Shown here in pieces: positions 5,967 to 9,890 of a DNA stretch of 9,890 nucleotides. The DNA comes from Propionibacteriaceae bacterium. GTDB lineage: Bacteria > Actinomycetota > Actinomycetes > Propionibacteriales > Propionibacteriaceae. A program made the translations under genes and the position numbers. The stretch lies in contig JAGQUI010000071.1 of NCBI GenBank assembly GCA_020438595.1, forward strand, positions 1 to 9,890, written 5' to 3'. Below the pieces are notes generated by a model. It was given only the letters and a program-made list of their open reading frames with translations. It did not search any database and was not told the origin of the DNA. The number at the start of each line of letters is the position of its first letter. The first letter of the stretch is position 1.

Positions 5967-8710
5967 TTGACGAAACTGCACGGGGGGGCACTTGTCTGCG
6001 GGCTGACGCTCGCCGTGCTCAGTGTTGTGCAGACGGTTCCGGCCTATGCCGAGACCGCTGTTCAGCCTGCCCCCGCGTCCGCTCCCGCGGAGGCCACCCC
6101 GTCCCCGGCCGCGCCCGCGCCCGCGCCCGCGAGCACCGAACCGTCCGCGAAGGCCTCGCCGACGCCCTCCGCCTCCACCCGGGCCACGACCTCCCCGAAG
6201 CCACGCCCGAGCGCGACCCCGAAGCCCAGCACCCCGACGCCCAGCGCCACCCCGACGCCCGCCGCGACCTCGACGCCCACCACGGCCGAGCCGTCCGCCG
6301 AGCCCACTGCGGAGGCGGCCGAGCCGTCCGCCGAACCCACCCCGGAGCCGGACGCCACCCCGACCGGCCTGGCCGCCACGCCCGACGGCCCGGCTTCCAC
6401 CTACATCGTGGGGTTCCGGAAGGACGCCGACCAGGCGGCCGGCCCGCTGGGCGAACGCAGGTCCCGCGCGGTCGACGGCCTCGACGCCGTGGTCGCCGAA
6501 CTCACCCGCGCGGAGGCGGACGCGCTGGCCGACGACCCGACCGTCGCCTACGTGCAGAAGGACACCCGGGTCCGGGTCGCGGACACCCAGGCCGACCCGG
6601 CGTGGGGGCTGGACCGGATCGACCAGTCCGCGCTGCCCCTCGACCACAGCTACACCGCGAACGAGACGGGGGCCGGCGTCACGGTGTACGTGGTGGACAC
6701 CGGCATAGCTGCGGGCAACGCCGAGTTCGGCGGACGGGTCGCGAACGGGGTCTCGTTCGTGCCGGACGGGCTGGGCACGGCCGACTGCCACGGGCACGGC
6801 ACCCACGTCGCCGGCATCGTCGGCGGCAGCGTCCACGGGGTGGCCAAGCAGGCGACGCTCGTGCCGGTGCGCGTCCTCGGCTGCGACGGCAGGGGCGAGT
6901 CCAGCTGGACGGTGTACGGGCTGGACTGGATCATCGACCAGCACCACCGCGGCGTCCCCGCGGTCGTGAACCTGAGCCTGACCGGCCCGTTCAACAAGGC
7001 CGAGAACGACGCGGTGAAGCGTCTCACCGCCGAGGGCGTCACAGTGGTCGTCGCCGCGGGCAACGACGGCGAGGACGCCTGCAACTACTCGCCCAGCTCG
7101 GCGAGGAGCGCCCTCACGGTGGCGGCCTCCGCCAACACCGACATGCGCTGGGTCGGTTCGAATTACGGCTCGTGCGTGGACCTCTACGCGCCCGGCGTCG
7201 CGATCGAGTCGGCCTCGGCCTTCGGCTCGACGCCGGTGACCATGACCGGCACCTCGATGGCGACCCCGCACGTGGCCGGTGTGGCCGCGATGGTGCTGTC
7301 GGCCCACCGGTCGTGGGGGGCGTCGACGGTGTCCTCCCGGATCCTCGACCTCAGCCTCCCGGACCGGATCAGCGGCAACCCGTCCGGCACGCCCAACCGG
7401 CTGCTGAACATCGCACCGGTCGTGACGACGGTGAGCCCCGGGATCGGCAGCCTCGCCGGCGGCCAGCGGATCACGGTCAACGGCGCGGGCTTCCGCGGCG
7501 TCGAACGGGTGCTGGTCGACGGCGTGCCGGCGACGAAGGTGGACGTCGTCTCCGCGTCCACGATCCGCGTCACCACCCCGGCGAGGGAGGAGACCGGCGC
7601 GGTGCCGCTGCGCGTGGTCACGGAGCTGTCGGACTCCAACGCCGACGTCGACTTCGCCTACCGTCCCGCGCCGTCGGTCGACGCGCTCTCTGTGACCGCG
7701 GGACCGACCCGCGGCGGCACCCTTGTGACGATTACGGGCAGCAACCTCGGCGCCGCCACCGCGGTGAAGTTCGGCAGCCGCAAGGGGCGCTCGCTCACCG
7801 TCGTCTCGAGCACCGAGCTCCAGGTGGTCGCCCCCTCGCACTCGAAGGGCACCGTGTACGTCCGGGTGACGTCACCGGCGGGCACGGCGGCGAAGGTGCC
7901 GGCCGCCCGGTTCGCCTACGGCTACGTGCCGTCGGTGAAGAAGATCTCGTCCCGGCATGGCCTGACCATCGGCGGCGCGCGCCTGAAGGTCACCGGCAAG
8001 CACCTTTCCGGCGTGACCTCGGTCGACTTCGGCGGGGACGCCGGCACCAACCTCCGGGTCGCCTCCTCGAAGCGGCTCTACGTGACCGTCCCCGCGCACG
8101 CGGAGGGACGGGTCGACGTCCGGCTGGTGAACTGCTACGGCACCTCGTCGGTGCGGTCGAAGGCCCGGTACACCTTCGGGGTGGCGCCGGCACCGGTGGT
8201 CACGAAGGCCTCCCCGGCGTCCGGGTGGGGCGTGGGCGGGGCCCGCGTCACGATCACGGGCAAGAACTTCTACGGCATCACCGCGGTGACCTTCGGCGAC
8301 CGGGAGGCCGAGGTCGTCTCGGCGAGCTCCACCCGGCTCGTCGTGACCGTACCGCCGAACGCCGCCGGACCGGTGAGCATCCGGGTCGAGGGCGCGTACG
8401 GGTCGTCGGTCGAGCCGGGTCCGGCCTTCACCTACATGGAGACCCCGGCACCGGTCGTGAACGCTGTCTCGCCGGCCGGTGGCAGCGTCCTCGGCGGTAC
8501 CCGGGTCACCATCACCGGCTCGAACTTCTTCGTGGTCAGCGAGGTCGACTTCGGCGCGCTGGCCGGCCTGGACCTGACCGTGCTGTCCACCACGAAGATC
8601 CAGGTGACCGCGCCGGCGCAGGCGGCCGGCGACGTGGACGTGGTGGTGGTCGCCACGCCAAAAACCTGGTCTCCGCCCTCTCCAGCCAGGCCCGCTTCAC
8701 CTACGCCTGA
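5967..8710 (+). CDS. Secreted S8 (subtilisin-type) peptidase with five IPT/TIG domains; 1-base frame break near the 3' end
   Basis: The start is TTG 5967, the only usable start because an in-frame TAG lies at 5940. Residues 1-28 are a signal peptide (cleavage after AYA), 32-143 a Pro/Thr/Ala/Glu-rich spacer, and 145-204 an inhibitor_I9 propeptide. The peptidase domain (about 208-480) has Asp244 (VVDTGI), His277 (GHGTHVAG), oxyanion Asn366 (AAGND) and Ser430 (GTSMATPHVAG), so the triad is complete. C274, C306, C372 and C403 could form disulfides. Five IPT/TIG immunoglobulin-like domains follow (about 483-565, 568-651, 653-738, 742-824, 827-end). As written, the frame passes an A5 run (8660-8664) and continues uselessly antisense to the next two genes. 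One added base there joins it to the frame ending SSQARFTYA-stop at 8710, matching the ends of the other TIG domains and giving 914 residues. The enzyme probably acts outside the cell; its substrate is unknown. Confidence 0.9.
6285..6340 (+). repeat. Imperfect 33-bp-period repeat in the protease spacer
   Basis: The 23 bases at 6285-6307 recur at 6318-6340 with one mismatch. The period is 33 bases (11 codons), encoding a duplicated AEPSAEPT unit within the low-complexity Pro/Thr/Glu-rich spacer. Unit duplication is a common way for such spacers to change length. Confidence 0.7.
8660..8664 (+). other. A5 run at which the S8 protease reading frame is lost
   Basis: Upstream codons read V-A-T-P-K (last codon AAA at 8661-8663) in the protease frame. 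From here the TIG-like ending NLVSALSSQARFTYA-stop is in the -1 frame. Adding a sixth A, or a one-base backward slip of the ribosome on AAA, restores the full last domain. A sequencing or assembly error, a genuine one-base deletion, or slippage at the run are all compatible with the sequence alone. Confidence 0.8.
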
Positions 8711-8718
8711 TCCACCCC

Positions 8719-8750
8719 GGACCGAGTCGGGGACGGTCCTCACTCGGTCC
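8719..8750 (+). repeat. Stop-proximal palindromic repeat, copy 1
   Basis: GGACCGAGT (8719-8727) and ACTCGGTCC (8742-8750) are perfect 9-bp arms around a 14-base centre containing GGGGACGGT. The hairpin begins 8 bases after the protease TGA (8708-8710). It may act as a 3'-end stem-loop or terminator, but the centre is conserved between copies beyond what pairing needs. Confidence 0.75.
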
Positions 8751-8762
8751 ACCTTTTCCACA

Positions 8763-8795
8763 GGACCGAGTCGGGGACGGTTCCTCTCCCGGTCC
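8763..8795 (+). repeat. Stop-proximal palindromic repeat, copy 2
   Basis: The first 19 bases, GGACCGAGTCGGGGACGGT, are identical to copy 1, exactly 44 bases further on. The right arm is degenerate (TCCCGGTCC), so 7 of 9 arm positions pair. On the minus strand it begins 6 bases after the OsmC stop (8804-8802), so copies 1 and 2 each abut one of the two convergent genes. Confidence 0.7.
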
Positions 8796-8801
8796 ACCCG
8801 G

Positions 8802-9194
8802 TCAGGGGACGCGGGTGACGAACGCGCCGGCCCGAATCGCCCGGGGAATCTCGGCGACCTCGTCGACCCGGCGCAGCAGCCGGTCGAGCGCCACCTCGTC
8901 CAGTTCTGCGTCCAGCTGCACCCGGTACTCGACACCCGTGGACGACCAGTTCTCGTCGAAGCCGCCCTGGGCCGTGACCCGCACGCCGGCGAGCTCGAGG
9001 CCGAGGCCGGCGGCCTCACGGTAGAGGTCGTTGAGCACGCAGCCGGCGACGGCCGTGTGCAGCAGGTGCGCGCCGGTGAAGGCGGCGCTCACTTCCACGC
9101 CGTCCCCGGTCCAGCGATGCGGGAAGCGCACGGTGCCGGCGTCCGCTCCGGTGCGGAGGGTGCCCGCCGCGCACACCACCGAGTAGGTCTCCAT
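8802..9194 (-). CDS. OsmC-like family protein lacking the second redox cysteine
   Basis: The 130-residue protein starts at ATG 9194 with a weak GGGCAGG ribosome site, AGG 8 bases upstream. The length fits the small OsmC/Ohr fold. HTAVAGCVLNDLYREA (about 46-61) matches the central helix carrying the first conserved cysteine (C52), and the alternating strands on either side fit the fold. Classic OsmC and Ohr proteins reduce organic hydroperoxides with a second cysteine in a later Cys-Pro motif. Here the corresponding segment reads VAEIPRAIRAG, with Ile where Cys is expected, and the only other cysteine is C8. Peroxidase activity of the usual kind is therefore doubtful. The gene lies 101 bases downstream of a small membrane-protein gene on the same strand and ends facing the S8 protease. 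The family call is good; the substrate is unknown. Confidence 0.8.
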   Translation of the reverse strand: METYSVVCAAGTLRTGADAGTVRFPHRWTGDGVEVSAAFTGAHLLHTAVAGCVLNDLYREAAGLGLELAGVRVTAQGGFDENWSSTGVEYRVQLDAELDEVALDRLLRRVDEVAEIPRAIRAGAFVTRVP

Positions 9195-9257
9195 GCGCGC
9201 AGCCTGCCCGAACCCGACGCCCGCCCGACACGCGAACTGTTGCTGAGCCCGCGGGGC

Positions 9258-9289
9258 GGACCGAGTGGGGACGGTTCCGAACTCGGTCC
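9258..9289 (+). repeat. Stop-proximal palindromic repeat, copy 3
   Basis: GGACCGAGT (9258-9266) and ACTCGGTCC (9281-9289) are perfect 9-bp arms with a 14-base centre containing GGGGACGGTTCC. On the minus strand the hairpin begins 6 bases after the TGA of the membrane-protein gene (9298-9296), in the gap before osmC. If it terminates transcription, osmC needs its own promoter; none is obvious. Confidence 0.75.
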
Positions 9290-9295
9290 ACCATT

Positions 9296-9625
9296 TCAGA
9301 GGGCGAGCCAGATCACGACCAGCCCGATCAGGAGCACCCCCGACGCGCCCAGAGCCAGTGCCACTCGTCTGGTCTGGAGCAGGTACTGCGCGGCGGCCTC
9401 GGGGTCGGTCTGTTCGAGCGCGTGTGCTCTGCGCCGGACCAGCCAGGAGCCGATTCCTACGACGAGGACGGTGACCAGGCTCGCCACGACCGACGGCCAG
9501 AACACCGTCCCGTCCGCGGCCTGTCGGATGACGACCCACACCCAGGCAATCGCCGCAGCCACGACGAGGACGGCCAGTACCAGAGTGCCCGACCGGGTCG
9601 GGCCTGACCGCTGATCACTCATCAT
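9296..9625 (-). CDS. Small three-helix membrane protein of unknown function
   Basis: The 109-residue protein starts at ATG 9625, placed by a strong GGAGGAG ribosome site 5 bases upstream; a second ATG at 9622 is an alternative. The frame is open further upstream, but the extension is charged, unlike the rest and has no ribosome site. Predicted helices lie at about 14-33, 44-63 and 87-109. The loop between helices 2 and 3 is basic, then carries a conserved-looking EQTDPEAAAQYLLQTRR stretch, probably cytoplasmic. I do not recognise a named family and see no catalytic motif. It is followed at once by palindromic repeat copy 3 and then the OsmC-like gene on the same strand, so co-transcription is possible. 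A palindrome overlapping its likely -35 region suggests repression by a dimeric regulator that is not encoded in this window. Confidence 0.7.
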   Translation of the reverse strand: MMSDQRSGPTRSGTLVLAVLVVAAAIAWVWVVIRQAADGTVFWPSVVASLVTVLVVGIGSWLVRRRAHALEQTDPEAAAQYLLQTRRVALALGASGVLLIGLVVIWLAL

Positions 9626-9655
9626 GGGGACTCCTCCCGCCTCGAGACACGGCCA

Positions 9656-9665
9656 GGTTCGAACC
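9656..9665. other. 10-bp perfect palindrome in the leader of the membrane-protein gene
   Basis: GGTTCGAACC is fully self-complementary and lies in the probable 5' leader, about 30 bases before the start codon. Nearby, GGTCC (9673-9677) and GGACC (9682-9686) form a 5-bp hairpin with a 4-base loop. Either could be a minor leader structure; no known riboswitch pattern is recognised. Confidence 0.3.
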
Positions 9666-9692
9666 CGAATCAGGTCCAAAGGGACCACAGGG

Positions 9693-9722
9693 ATCGTCGC
9701 ATGCCAACGTACGGTACGTCAA
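9693..9722 (-). promoter_or_regulatory. Putative promoter of the small membrane-protein gene
   Basis: On the minus strand TTGACG (9722-9717) is a near-consensus -35 box. With an 18-base spacer it is followed by GACGAT (9698-9693), a weaker -10. This predicts a leader of about 60 bases before the GGAGGAG site. The region is distinctly less GC-rich than its surroundings. Confidence 0.4.
9707..9719. promoter_or_regulatory. Palindromic operator candidate (TetR-like)
   Basis: ACGTAC-G-GTACGT is a perfect 6+1+6 inverted repeat. It overlaps three bases of the putative -35 box TTGACG, where a bound dimer would block RNA polymerase. Short interrupted palindromes of the form GTAC-N-GTAC are typical of TetR-family operators, but other dimeric regulators are possible. 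No regulator gene is in view. Confidence 0.5.
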
Positions 9723-9767
9723 TCATTGGTGGACGCAGCTTCTCCTCCCTCGCTGCGCCGCGGGGGT

Positions 9768-9800
9768 GGACCGAGTTGGGAACCGTCCCCAACTTGGTCC
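9768..9800 (-). repeat. Palindromic repeat, copy 4 (inverted orientation, longest stem)
   Basis: Read on the minus strand this copy contains GGGGACGGTTCC and aligns along its full length with copy 3, so it is inserted the other way round. Arms at 9768-9780 and 9788-9800 pair over 13 positions (one G-T) around a 7-base loop. It lies between the terminator hairpin at 9833-9868 and the membrane-protein promoter. Confidence 0.7.
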
Positions 9801-9820
9801 GGGGACGGTCTCCGAGCGGT
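9801..9820 (+). repeat. Fragment of a fifth palindromic repeat
   Basis: GGGGACGGTCTCCGAGCGGT directly follows copy 4 and matches the centre and right arm of the plus-orientation element with small gaps. The left arm is missing or shared with the end of copy 4 (GGTCC at 9796-9800). It suggests two elements fused head to head, one of them decayed. Confidence 0.45.
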
Positions 9821-9832
9821 CACCACAGACGG

Positions 9833-9868
9833 CGACGCCGCCGGAACCTGTGGGTTCCGGCGGCGTCG
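9833..9868. terminator. Strong terminator hairpin
   Basis: CGACGCCGCCGGAACC (9833-9848) pairs perfectly over 16 bp with 9853-9868 around a TGTG loop. For the minus-strand gene ending at 9876 it starts 7 bases after the stop codon. No proper U-run follows on either strand (plus strand TTGCTT after the stem), as is usual for GC-rich actinobacterial terminators. Confidence 0.7.
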
Positions 9869-9875
9869 TTGCTTG

Positions 9876-9890
9876 TCAGCGAGGCGTCAC
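9876..9890 (-). CDS. Partial 3' end of a minus-strand gene
   Basis: On the minus strand the last bases read GTG ACG CCT CGC TGA, giving VTPR-stop at 9876, immediately before the strong hairpin at 9868-9833. The hairpin needs a transcript arriving from the right, and no plus-strand gene precedes it, so a gene ending here is the best explanation. Four residues allow no identification, and another frame could be the real one. Confidence 0.35.
   Translation of the reverse strand: MTPR

Noticed and set aside
1518..7841. Very long open frame (2107 codons) on the minus strand, antisense to DUF6049, murJ and the protease
   Set aside because: Its translation is low-complexity Arg/Gly/His/Asp-rich sequence with no domain, and it overlaps three well-supported genes. 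Long antisense frames are expected where third codon positions are nearly all G or C.
8432..9019. Minus-strand frame crossing from the OsmC gene into the protease
   Set aside because: It reads through the intergenic repeats and has no recognisable domain; it is a shadow of two real genes in other frames.
8711..9614. Apparent 300-residue C-terminal extension of the protease
   Set aside because: It arises only because the frame is lost at the A5 run. It crosses two hairpin repeats and runs antisense to the OsmC-like and membrane-protein genes.
9651..9672. GGTTCGAACC resembling a tRNA T-loop
   Set aside because: The flanking bases do not form a T-stem and no acceptor, D or anticodon arm can be built around it.
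8719..9808. Direct repeats considered as a CRISPR array
   Set aside because: Copies are irregularly spaced, in mixed orientation and separated by whole genes; there are no regular spacers and no cas genes.

Overview
This 9.9 kb window is GC-rich (mostly G/C at third codon positions, GTG and TTG starts) and reads as the chromosome of a high-GC actinobacterium. The anchor is the DUF6049-MurJ pair with a pseudokinase fused to MurJ, an arrangement known from the mycobacterial Rv3909-Rv3910 locus. The finer lineage is uncertain; the Propionibacteriales are a possibility, but I cannot prove it from sequence.

Layout. The left edge (1-56, minus strand) holds the first codons of a divergent gene, by synteny possibly the CCA-adding tRNA nucleotidyltransferase. 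A 154 bp divergent promoter region follows, with a long inverted repeat. Next come two translationally coupled plus-strand genes: a secreted, membrane-anchored DUF6049 protein (211-2181) and a 1225-residue MurJ lipid II flippase fused to a pseudokinase and an extracytoplasmic discoidin-like domain (2178-5855). After a promoter region lies a secreted subtilisin-family (S8) protease with five IPT/TIG domains (5967-8710). Its reading frame is broken by one base in an A5 run near the 3' end. The right part is on the minus strand: an OsmC-like protein (8802-9194), a small three-helix membrane protein (9296-9625) with a palindromic operator upstream, and the last codons of a further gene whose terminator hairpin is visible.

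How the genes work together. DUF6049 and MurJ form one operon for peptidoglycan precursor export and its control: MurJ flips lipid II, and its pseudokinase tail is expected to recruit an FHA protein after phosphorylation by a PknB-type kinase. The protease is an independent transcription unit and probably acts outside the cell. OsmC and the membrane protein may be co-transcribed; nothing visible links them to cell wall synthesis.

The most unusual signal is a family of about 32-bp imperfect palindromes in the last 1.1 kb: four recognisable copies plus a fragment. Three of them begin within about ten bases of a stop codon. They share a conserved core as well as pairing arms, so they look like a dispersed repeat family and not just unrelated terminators. 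I see no CRISPR array, rRNA, tRNA, transposase, phage or defence genes.
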